A program made the translations under genes and the position numbers. Below are positions 1 to 7,949 of a stretch of 64,000 nucleotides of DNA, piece after piece (within the stretch, counting starts at the first letter, position 1; each line of letters begins with the position of its first letter). The notes beneath the pieces are model-generated. The model had not been told where the DNA came from. It made no database searches and worked only from the letters and a program-made list of their open reading frames with translations. The stretch is from Phycisphaerales bacterium (GTDB taxonomy: Bacteria; Planctomycetota; Phycisphaerae; Phycisphaerales; UBA1924): contig WFPK01000104.1 of the NCBI GenBank assembly GCA_015487555.1, positions 1-64,000 on the forward strand. The letters run 5' to 3'.

Positions 1-1286
1 ATCTGGGCACTCGCGTGGCCAAGGGCGAGTTGGGCGGCTTCGAGGCCGAAGGCTTTGCGGATGTCCGTCGCGGCGTTGTGCCTGAGCTGGTGCGGGTGCC
101 AGCGGAACGGGGCTCGCCAGTCCTTGAGTTGTTGCTTCTGCTTCTTGCTCAGCCGGGCGTTCCACTGGGCAATCGTTTCATCGTCCCGCTTGCACAACGG
201 CGGCGGTGGGGGAGACGCACGATCGCACGCCCGTTGGATCGCCGAATAATAACTCGGCGTGGTATACCGGTCGCCCGCTTGTTTTACGGGATTGGGTATG
301 CGGTTCGTGCCGGTGCGGTTGCCGTAGGAGAGCGGGGTCTTGCGCTGGGCGGTGAGGGCGGCCCGTCGCTCGGCCTCGGCTTCCGATGGGCTGAACAAGA
401 ACGCATCGTCCGGGCGATCAGCCAAGAACGGGTTGATGATCGCCTGCGCACGCGGGCCGACAAAGATCACGCGGTCTTGCCCGCGGTACTGGTTCTTGTG
501 CTCCAGCGGGCGATAGGTCCATACGCCCGATTCGTCGTCCATCCTCAGGTCGGCCTTCCGCATCCCGAGCAGCTCGCCGGGGCGTGCGCCGGTGAGAAGC
601 TGGAGTTCGACAACTGCGCGGATCTGGCGATTGAGGAACGGGAGCGTCTTGTTGATCAGCTCTATCGGCACCGGCTCGACCCGCTTGCCCTCCTTGGCCT
701 CGGTGCGTCCTCGCTTGAGCGATTCGACGGTATCGAGTGCTTGGTAGACACTTGAAGGCACCATCTCGTATGACGCCGCCCATCGGAACATTCGCCGAAT
801 GCGCTGCATCTGCTGGTTGATGTACTTGCGTGACCAAGGCGTTCGTGGCGGATTGCTGGATTGATCGCCGACGATCATCGCCTCGCGGAGATGCCGGAGC
901 TTCTTGGGCCCGAACTGATCCGCCGGCAGCGATCCATAGTGCTCGCGAAGCAATCGAAGCACGACGCGGAGCGTGCCCGATTCATTGGGCTGGTAATACC
1001 GCTCGGCCCATCGCCAGTAATCCCGGATCAGGATGGTGATCGATGGGGCACTCGATTGCAGATAGGGAGCGTGCTGCTCGGCCCAGTCGGGCGTCGGCCA
1101 GCATCGGCGGTTCGCTTCCCACTCGGCGATGATGCGGTGGTACCGCTCCCGACTCTGAGGCGTGTTGTACTCGCCGAGCCAGAAGTCTTTTCGTTGTCCG
1201 GTTTGGGCATCGCGCAGCGTGACAAGCGCCTGGGTGTATCCCTTGCGCTTCCGATAGGTTGGTGTCTTTGTTGATGTTCGCGGCAT
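1..1286 (-). CDS. Tyrosine recombinase / phage-type integrase, truncated by the left window edge (C-terminus missing)
   Basis: Not in the ORF track because it has no stop inside the window. The reverse strand from the ATG at 1286 reads MPRTSTKTPTYRKRKGYTQALVTLRDAQTGQRKDFWLGEYN..., with TGARPGELLGMR (box I Arg) and HPHQLRHNAATD...LALGHAS (box II HxLRH). Confidence 0.85.
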   Translation of the reverse strand, partial: MPRTSTKTPTYRKRKGYTQALVTLRDAQTGQRKDFWLGEYNTPQSRERYHRIIAEWEANRRCWPTPDWAEQHAPYLQSSAPSITILIRDYWRWAERYYQPNESGTLRVVLRLLREHYGSLPADQFGPKKLRHLREAMIVGDQSSNPPRTPWSRKYINQQMQRIRRMFRWAASYEMVPSSVYQALDTVESLKRGRTEAKEGKRVEPVPIELINKTLPFLNRQIRAVVELQLLTGARPGELLGMRKADLRMDDESGVWTYRPLEHKNQYRGQDRVIFVGPRAQAIINPFLADRPDDAFLFSPSEAEAERRAALTAQRKTPLSYGNRTGTNRIPNPVKQAGDRYTTPSYYSAIQRACDRASPPPPPLCKRDDETIAQWNARLSKKQKQQLKDWRAPFRWHPHQLRHNAATDIRKAFGLEAAQLALGHASAQ

Positions 1287-1417
1287 CGGCGGAGCTCCTT
1301 GAAACGCTTTGCGCGGTGTAGCACCGCGCGAAATCAAGCGTTTTAGGCTGCTCCACCCGAGGGTGGGTTTCCGTATCGAATTTGTATCGCACGGACTCAG
1401 CGTGAGTTACGAAAAAA

Positions 1418-1489
1418 AGCGGGTGAACGGACTCGAACCGTCAACATTCAGCTTGGAAGGCTGACGCTCTACCATTGAGCTACACCCGC
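1418..1489 (-). tRNA. tRNA-Gly (TCC anticodon)
   Basis: Reverse complement GCGGGTGTAGCTCAATGGTAGAGCGTCAGCCTTCCAAGCTGAATGTTGACGGTTCGAGTCCGTTCACCCGC folds as a cloverleaf; anticodon loop CTTCCAA; 3' flank is a T-run. Confidence 0.95.
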
Positions 1490-1673
1490 AATTGCCACAT
1501 CGCCATAGGAATCGGGTGATCCCCAAAGCACTGGCATGGAACACAGTATAGGATTCACTTTCCAGATGGCAATCATCTGGAATGTGGAATGCAGAGTTTT
1601 TCATTCCCAGTGTACCCGTCCAAAATGACAGACATATACTGCATTGCAGGACTCATTCTTGCCAGGAGAAAAC

Positions 1674-2072
1674 ATGAAACGCACAGCTACAGCCGTCGCA
1701 CTCGCCGCCACACTCACGCTCTTGTCAGGATGCGGTGGGGGATCAGAATCATCCGAAACCGCTGCTACACCCGCAGTGGATGCGAACGCATTTGCCAAAG
1801 CAAAGGGCAAGGTCATCTACAACAAGACCTGCATCGCATGTCATGGTGAAGGTGGCGTCGGGGTCGAGAATCTCGGCAAAAACTGGGTGGTTAGCGAGTT
1901 CATCGCCAATGCAACCGATGAAGAGCTCGTCGAGTTCATCAAAGTTGGTCGCCCCATCGACGATCCGATGAGTGCAGGAAAAGCACCCATGCCTCCCTAC
2001 GGCGGCGACCCAACACTCACCGACGAAGACCTCCAGAATATCGTCGTCTACATGCGCAGCTTGCACGAATAA
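1674..2072 (+). CDS. Monoheme class I c-type cytochrome, predicted lipoprotein
   Basis: MKRTATAVALAATLTLLSGCGGG lipobox; heme motif CIACH; distal Met region in a small cytochrome c fold. Confidence 0.85.
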   Translation: MKRTATAVALAATLTLLSGCGGGSESSETAATPAVDANAFAKAKGKVIYNKTCIACHGEGGVGVENLGKNWVVSEFIANATDEELVEFIKVGRPIDDPMSAGKAPMPPYGGDPTLTDEDLQNIVVYMRSLHE

Positions 2073-2085
2073 ATCGACAAGCGAA

Positions 2086-2130
2086 TCAAAAGCCTGGTTT
2101 TCAAAAGCCTGGTTTTCAGCAGCTTGGTTT
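2086..2130. repeat. Three tandem 15-bp units (TCAAAAGCCTGGTTT x2, then TCAGCAGCTTGGTTT)
   Basis: Direct reading; the third unit contains the stop codon of the minus-strand gene 2116..3876. Confidence 0.95.
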
Positions 2131-3876
2131 TCGGCAACGGATGGCCAAGAACAACGGAATCTCACGCCGGGCGTGATTCTCCGCTGCTGCCCGTGGCCCG
2201 GGCTCGCTTGTCCGCTGGCTTGCCCACTCTTCGATCGCATCAACCACCAATCCGCTCTGGGCGCAAGCACTGATGTAGCGACTGATCGGGCGGTGATGGG
2301 TGATGGTGGTGATGGCAGGCTTGCCCTTGGACACTTCGCCCGGATTCATCACGATCGTGCTGGACTGCTCAGAGAGGTACTGATCGATTCGGCGGAACTG
2401 GACCTGCTGCCCGGTGCGCTGGTCCATCGTCCACCCCCAGGCGCTCCCTTGGGCGATGCGGAACGACGGGTGCGAGATGACGCACACGAATCGCCCGCCG
2501 GGTTTGAGCCGATCGTACACGCCTTTGAACACCGCATCGAGCTGTTCGATATTCATCATCGCCATGATGCAGGTCGCCGCATCGACGGGCTCAAGCTCGA
2601 GCTCGGAGAGTTTGCACGCATCCCAGACCTTGTACGAGGTGCGATCGGTCGCTCGGGTGTTGGCTGTTTCGATCAGCGCATCGGAGATATCCGTGCCAAC
2701 GATCTGGGCGACATCGGCATGGCGGGCGATGTATTCGCTCATCACCCCTTGTCCACAGGCCACATCGAGCACCCGCTCGCCGGGCTGAAGGTCGAGCAGG
2801 TGCATCACCCCGGGCAGGATGATCTGCTGGTGATGGTCTGATCCTCGCTGGGAGATGAGTTGGTCATACCACCCGGCGACATGATCCCATCCCTTTTTGA
2901 CTTGCGATGGAGCCGACTCTTCCGCGGCATTGATCGCAGCGTCGGGCGGAGGCGTGATGCCCATCGCCAGCCAGAAGGATGCCGGCGCGGGGCATTTGTA
3001 TCGCATGGTCTTGTCTTCTTCGGGATGGGTGATGCGGAGCCCATTGGCATGGAGCCCGAGCCGATGCAGATCGTCGCGCGTGGCGCCGTGTTTGTGATCG
3101 CCCACAATCGGATGCCCGATCTTGGCCAGGTGTTCGCGGATCTGCTCGGGCAGATCAGGGCGTGCGCGCACGCGCAAAAGGCTCAAGCCATTCCCCGTCT
3201 CGACGACCCGGATGTGCGTGCTCGGCGTCGCACCGATCCCCGACGAATGCGCAACTGCCCCGGTGACGGTTTCGCCGACTCGGCTTGCTTCTTCGGAGAA
3301 TACGCCTTCGACCAAAGCGAGGTAACTTGTCTCGGGATGGGTCTGTGTGCGAGGCGAGTCTTCGCTATCGCGCATCGCGACAAAGAGTACGATCCCCGAT
3401 GCGTGGGCATCGAGCTCGTGGGCCACACGCATCAGGCGTTTGCGGGCGCCCGAGAGCTCATCGACCATATCGACAAGCGTGGGCGATTTGCCTTTGCGGG
3501 TGGCGATGCCTGCGGGTTTGTTGACCAGAAGCACGAAGTTGTCTTTTTCGATGATGTCGGGTTTGGGATACCGCACCCGTTCTTCGCGTGCTTGATCTCG
3601 CTCATCGCGTCGATTGGTTCGGTGTCCACCTCGATCTTCAGGGCGGCCGCTGCCATACCCGCCACCGCCTTGGCGTCCACCGAATCCACCTTGTCCCCCC
3701 CCTTGGCGTCCACCGAATCCGCCGCCCGGTCTTCCACCGGGTGGCCCGCTGCGTTGCCCGCCGCCGCCATATCCGCCACCATGTCCGCCACCATGTCCGC
3801 CACCATGTCCGCCACCATGTCCGCTTCCATGTCTGCCGCCGTATCCGCCGCCTTGGTTTGGTCGATTATCTGCCAT
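2116..3876 (-). CDS. Fusion: Gly/His/Arg-rich N-terminal tail + RluA-like pseudouridine synthase domain + SAM-dependent methyltransferase
   Basis: GGGHGGGHGGGY tail; NKPAGIATRKGKSPT...RVAHELDAHASGIVLFVAM (RluA-like); GERVLDVACGQGVMSEYIARH (methyltransferase motif I). Confidence 0.8.
   Translation of the reverse strand: MADNRPNQGGGYGGRHGSGHGGGHGGGHGGGHGGGYGGGGQRSGPPGGRPGGGFGGRQGGGQGGFGGRQGGGGYGSGRPEDRGGHRTNRRDERDQAREERVRYPKPDIIEKDNFVLLVNKPAGIATRKGKSPTLVDMVDELSGARKRLMRVAHELDAHASGIVLFVAMRDSEDSPRTQTHPETSYLALVEGVFSEEASRVGETVTGAVAHSSGIGATPSTHIRVVETGNGLSLLRVRARPDLPEQIREHLAKIGHPIVGDHKHGATRDDLHRLGLHANGLRITHPEEDKTMRYKCPAPASFWLAMGITPPPDAAINAAEESAPSQVKKGWDHVAGWYDQLISQRGSDHHQQIILPGVMHLLDLQPGERVLDVACGQGVMSEYIARHADVAQIVGTDISDALIETANTRATDRTSYKVWDACKLSELELEPVDAATCIMAMMNIEQLDAVFKGVYDRLKPGGRFVCVISHPSFRIAQGSAWGWTMDQRTGQQVQFRRIDQYLSEQSSTIVMNPGEVSKGKPAITTITHHRPISRYISACAQSGLVVDAIEEWASQRTSEPGPRAAAENHARREIPLFLAIRCRKPSC
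3771..3836. repeat. Tandem 12-bp repeat (GCCACCATGTCC and variants) encoding the Gly/His-rich tail on the minus strand
   Basis: Direct reading of repeated gccaccatgtcc units. Confidence 0.9.
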
Positions 3877-4747
3877 TGGTCGTTGTTCCTGTCGGGGTGC
3901 CCATGCGTTGGTGTGTCAGCGGGGTGAGTTGTGCGATAAGCCATTGCGCGAACGCAGCTTTGGAGAGCAGGCCTGGGGTTGATTGCTGGTATGGTACCCC
4001 GCGATCGGGGTTGCCCAGAAGTGTTGCCTCGATCGAGTCAGAGTCCATCGTTTCAAGTGCATTGGCGACGATCAAGTCAATATTTTTTCGGCCGAGTTTG
4101 TCCTTGGCCGAGGCGATCAGTCTGTCTTTGGGTTCGAGGGCGAATCCGACGAGGAGCTGATCGGCGCGGGCATCTTGGGCACACTGGGCAAGGAGGTCAG
4201 GCGTGGGTTCGAGTTTGAGTACAAAGTCCCCAGCTTCACGCTTGCGTTTGCCATCGAGATCACCCGGGGAGACGATCGGACGATAATCCGCCACGGCCGC
4301 GGCCATAATCAGTGTATCCGACTGCAACAAATGGGTTTGAAGCAAGGACTGGAGGTCGGAAAAAGAGAAAAAACGAACGACCTCGATATCCGGATTGCTC
4401 GGTAAGATCGCATTTGGACCCAGCAAAAGGGTCACTTGCCATCCCGAAGCTTGGGCGCAATCGGCCAGGGCGCTCCCGAGTCTGCCCGACGAGCGGTTGC
4501 CGACGAATCGAACCGCGTCGATCGGCTCATAGGTCGGTCCGGCGGTGATGAGCAAGGCGGGAACCTTCGAAGGGGCAGCATCAGAAGAGGCAGAGGTTGC
4601 ACGGTCGGCACACACTTGAGATATCCTCGGGGATTGATTCAGAGATGCAGTGGAACAGGGACGGACGCCCAATCGTAGAGTCTCGGCTGCCCGATAGGCA
4701 TGAAATTCGAGAATCAGACCCGAGATCGCATGGGCCCAAAGGTGCAT
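3866..4747 (-). CDS. coaB: Phosphopantothenoylcysteine synthetase domain (CoaB/DFP C-terminal-like), stand-alone
   Basis: LLITAGPTYEPIDAVRFVGNRSSGRLGSALA...AAAVADYRP...KLEPTPDLL...VGFALE. Confidence 0.88.
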   Translation of the reverse strand: MHLWAHAISGLILEFHAYRAAETLRLGVRPCSTASLNQSPRISQVCADRATSASSDAAPSKVPALLITAGPTYEPIDAVRFVGNRSSGRLGSALADCAQASGWQVTLLLGPNAILPSNPDIEVVRFFSFSDLQSLLQTHLLQSDTLIMAAAVADYRPIVSPGDLDGKRKREAGDFVLKLEPTPDLLAQCAQDARADQLLVGFALEPKDRLIASAKDKLGRKNIDLIVANALETMDSDSIEATLLGNPDRGVPYQQSTPGLLSKAAFAQWLIAQLTPLTHQRMGTPTGTTTNGR

Positions 4748-4812
4748 GTCCGGGATTGGTCTCCCTATAGTGTCCTCTTGGTTGAGATCACGCCGTTTTA
4801 TTTCGCAGAGGA

Positions 4813-6558
4813 TTGAGCATACCTATGGCTAGAAGTCGGAAGAAACTAGGACAAATCTTGGTCGCCCAAGGGGCAATCAATGCCGGGCAAGCCGATCAGG
4901 GCATCAAACATGCCAAAGAGACCGGAAAACGCATCGGCGAAGCCCTGATCGACCTAGGCATCCTCGACGAGATGCAGGTCCTCAAAGCCCTCGCGGCACA
5001 GTACGGCATGAAATATGTCGATCTCGCCAATGACAAAATCAAAAAACTCATCGACGACGAAGCACTCGATAAGTCCGTCATGAAAAAGCATCTCGTGCTG
5101 GCATTGGGGAAATCAGGTGGAAAAATGCGCCTGGCCATCCATGATCCGATGGACCTCGAGATGCTCGACAATATCCGGTTTCGCCTCAATATGGATGTCG
5201 AGCCCATGCTCGCCACCAAGTCGCAAATCCGCAACTACCTCGACGGCGGCGACGCCAGCGCAGACGGGGTACCTGGGGTTTCCAATGCCCCCTCGATGGT
5301 CGATGGCGAGTCGCTGGTCACCGATTCGATCGACCGCTCGATTGACCGATCGCTCGATCGCTCGATGGATCGGTCGATTGATGTCTCCTCGGAAGATTCG
5401 CCGGTGGTCAAGCTGGTCAACCGGATACTCGACGAAGCCGTCCGCAACCGGACCAGTGACATCCATATCGAGCCCATGGGCGACCGTGTTCGTCTCCGGT
5501 ACCGCATCGACGGCGTCTGTATCGAACGCGACAACCTCCCCAAACGCATGCAGAACGCGATCCTCTCTCGACTCAAACTGATGGCCGGGATGAACATTGC
5601 GGAAAAGCGGGTGCCTCAGGACGGGCGAATCAAGATTCATGTCGATGATGTTGCGATCGACTTTCGTGTCTCAGCATGCCCGGCATACCACGGCGAATCG
5701 GTCGTGCTGCGTATTCTGCGCCCTGATGCAGTGCGGATCGGGCTGGTGAATCTTGGATTCGAGCAAGATAATCTCGACACATTCAACAAGATCATCCGCC
5801 GACCCAACGGCATCTTCCTCGTCACCGGCCCAACGGGTTCGGGCAAGACCACCACACTCTATTCCGCCCTCGATGTGCTCAATCGCCCGGATAAAAAGAT
5901 CATCACCGCTGAGGACCCCGTCGAATACAACTTCGACGGGATCAACCAGTGCCAGGTTCGCGAGGGGATCGGGTTCGGGTTCCCTGAAATCTTGCGATCC
6001 ATGCTCCGCCAGGCGCCCAATGTGATCCTGGTGGGTGAAATTCGAGACAAAGAAGTGGGGGAGATCGCGATCCAGGCCGCCCTGACGGGCCACTTGGTGT
6101 TCTCGACCTTGCATACCAATGATGCCCCTAGTGCAATGACTCGATTGATTGACATGGGGATCAAGCCGTTCCTTGTTGCCAGTTCGATTCAGGCGGTGAT
6201 GGCCCAAAGGTTGGTTCGGGTGCTCTACAAGAGCAAACGGCTGGCAACTGCGGAAGAGCTCGACCATAAATACCTGAGCTTGATTGATCTCAAGCCCGAA
6301 GATGCCCTGGGCAAGGTGTATACGCCGGTCTCGTGCGAGGAAGCGCCCGGGGGATACAAAGGCCGAATGGCGATCTTTGAGATGATGACGATGAACTCGG
6401 AGATTCGCGAGCTCGCATTCAACCTTGCACCTTCTTCGAAGATTCGCCATGCTGCGATTGCTGCGGGGATGAAGGAGCTTGTCGAGGACGGGCGCATCAA
6501 GGTGCTCAATGGCGTGACGACCCCAGAAGAGATTGCCCGTGTGAGCCAGACCGAATAG
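4813..6558 (+). CDS. PilB/GspE-type assembly ATPase with MshEN-like N-terminus (ATPase 1)
   Basis: GKRIGEALIDLGILDEMQVLKALAAQYG; Walker A GPTGSGKTTTLYSAL; VILVGEIRD; STLHTNDAPSAMTRL. Confidence 0.95.
   Translation: MSIPMARSRKKLGQILVAQGAINAGQADQGIKHAKETGKRIGEALIDLGILDEMQVLKALAAQYGMKYVDLANDKIKKLIDDEALDKSVMKKHLVLALGKSGGKMRLAIHDPMDLEMLDNIRFRLNMDVEPMLATKSQIRNYLDGGDASADGVPGVSNAPSMVDGESLVTDSIDRSIDRSLDRSMDRSIDVSSEDSPVVKLVNRILDEAVRNRTSDIHIEPMGDRVRLRYRIDGVCIERDNLPKRMQNAILSRLKLMAGMNIAEKRVPQDGRIKIHVDDVAIDFRVSACPAYHGESVVLRILRPDAVRIGLVNLGFEQDNLDTFNKIIRRPNGIFLVTGPTGSGKTTTLYSALDVLNRPDKKIITAEDPVEYNFDGINQCQVREGIGFGFPEILRSMLRQAPNVILVGEIRDKEVGEIAIQAALTGHLVFSTLHTNDAPSAMTRLIDMGIKPFLVASSIQAVMAQRLVRVLYKSKRLATAEELDHKYLSLIDLKPEDALGKVYTPVSCEEAPGGYKGRMAIFEMMTMNSEIRELAFNLAPSSKIRHAAIAAGMKELVEDGRIKVLNGVTTPEEIARVSQTE
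5326..5382. repeat. Degenerate 12-bp tandem repeat encoding (S-I/L/M-D-R) units in ATPase 1
   Basis: Translation DSIDRSIDRSLDRSMDRSIDVS. Confidence 0.92.
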
Positions 6559-6641
6559 GACATTCTACAGGAAGAAAAGCTTCGCGATGTGTGTGCAAAG
6601 AGCCATCAACGCGAGATTCGATACGACAGGAGAAGTGAACC

Positions 6642-7769
6642 ATGTCTACCGTTCAGATTGACCGATTGCTCGATACGGTTGTCAAAACCGGGGGGTCTGA
6701 TATCCACCTCACCACTGGGCGCCAGCCGACCATCCGCCTGCATGGTGGATTACGGAACCTGCAAACCAAAGTGCTCGATTCCGATGACATGGTTTCGCTC
6801 ATGAAATCCATTACACCTGAACGCAATCAGCAAGAACTCCAGGAAGAGGGGGGGACGGACTTCGGGTTCGCCTATGGCGACGCGGCCCGGTTCCGTGTCT
6901 CGGTCTTCCGGCAACGCGGCGATATCGCGATTGTCCTTCGCCAAATCCCCAACCGCCTGTTGACATTCGATCAGATCGGGCTTCCCGATATCTGTAAAGA
7001 CCTGATCCGCCGTCCTCGTGGATTGTTTCTGGTGACCGGGCCGACGGGTTCGGGTAAAACAACCTCGCTGGCGACGATGATCGATTATGTGAACCAGTAC
7101 ATGGATCGGCACATTGTGACGATGGAAGATCCGATCGAATACTACCACACGCACAAAAAATCCATTGTCAACCAGCGTGAGGTGGGCAACGATGTCCCCA
7201 GCTTTGCCGAAGCCCTTCGCCGAGCGCTGCGTCAGGACCCCGATGTGATTCTGGTGGGTGAGATGCGTGACCTTGAAACGATCGAGGCCGCGGTGCGGGC
7301 TGCGGAAACGGGTCACTTGGTGTTCGGGACGCTCCATACCACCGGTGCTGCCAAGACGATCGACCGTATGGTCGATGCCTTCCCGGTGACCCAGCAGAAC
7401 CAGATTCGGGTTCAGCTCTCGACGGCCCTGATTGCGGTGCTCTCCCAGGTGCTTCTGGGGCGGATTGATACCAAGGGAATGGTCGCTGCCTACGAGTTCC
7501 TGGTCATTACACCCGCGATCGCCAACCTGATCCGTGATAACAAGAGTTATCGGATTGACTCGGCGATCCAGACAGGGAAGAAGTACGGGATGCAGCTGCT
7601 CGATGACCACCTCTGGTCGCTCTACTCCCGAGGGATGGTCTCGGCAGAAGAGATGGTCGATAAATGTAAGAATCAGACCGATCTGCGGAACAAAGTGCAC
7701 CAGGCCGGGGGCGTGATCGGTCGACCTGAGCTCGATGATCCGGAAGCATCGAAAGAAATCGCGGGTTAG
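6642..7769 (+). CDS. pilT: Twitching motility/retraction ATPase PilT
   Basis: GSDIHLTTGRQPTIRLHG; GPTGSGKTTSLATMIDY; ILVGEMRDLETI; AAETGHLVFGTLHTTGAAKTIDRM. Confidence 0.95.
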   Translation: MSTVQIDRLLDTVVKTGGSDIHLTTGRQPTIRLHGGLRNLQTKVLDSDDMVSLMKSITPERNQQELQEEGGTDFGFAYGDAARFRVSVFRQRGDIAIVLRQIPNRLLTFDQIGLPDICKDLIRRPRGLFLVTGPTGSGKTTSLATMIDYVNQYMDRHIVTMEDPIEYYHTHKKSIVNQREVGNDVPSFAEALRRALRQDPDVILVGEMRDLETIEAAVRAAETGHLVFGTLHTTGAAKTIDRMVDAFPVTQQNQIRVQLSTALIAVLSQVLLGRIDTKGMVAAYEFLVITPAIANLIRDNKSYRIDSAIQTGKKYGMQLLDDHLWSLYSRGMVSAEEMVDKCKNQTDLRNKVHQAGGVIGRPELDDPEASKEIAG

Positions 7770-7949
7770 TTTTGGGATTTGCTCGGCATCAAAAAGGGCC
7801 GGCTGTCGTTTGTTTTCCACTTGTCGCATCGAATAAAGCGGCACAAATCGGTCTGTTTTCCGGAACGGACACCCTTTTCTCTGCGAATATCTTACCGTGG
7901 GCGATGCCCTCGGGCATTGGCGTACACACGCCTGGAACTGGAGTGATTC

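Noticed and set aside
15-755. Plus-strand 246-aa ORF at the left edge
   Set aside because: Antisense shadow of the minus-strand integrase, which has recognisable recombinase motifs.
2860-3927. Plus-strand ORF with MSATMSATMSAT repeats
   Set aside because: Shadow of the 12-bp repeats encoding the Gly/His tail on the minus strand.
5326-5382. Repeat array considered as a CRISPR
   Set aside because: Units are contiguous 12-bp codon repeats with no spacers, in frame inside a conserved gene.
7770-7949. Possible c-di-GMP riboswitch between pilT and ATPase 2
   Set aside because: No match by eye to GEMM-type conserved loops; only a short GATGCCCTCGGGCATT hairpin.
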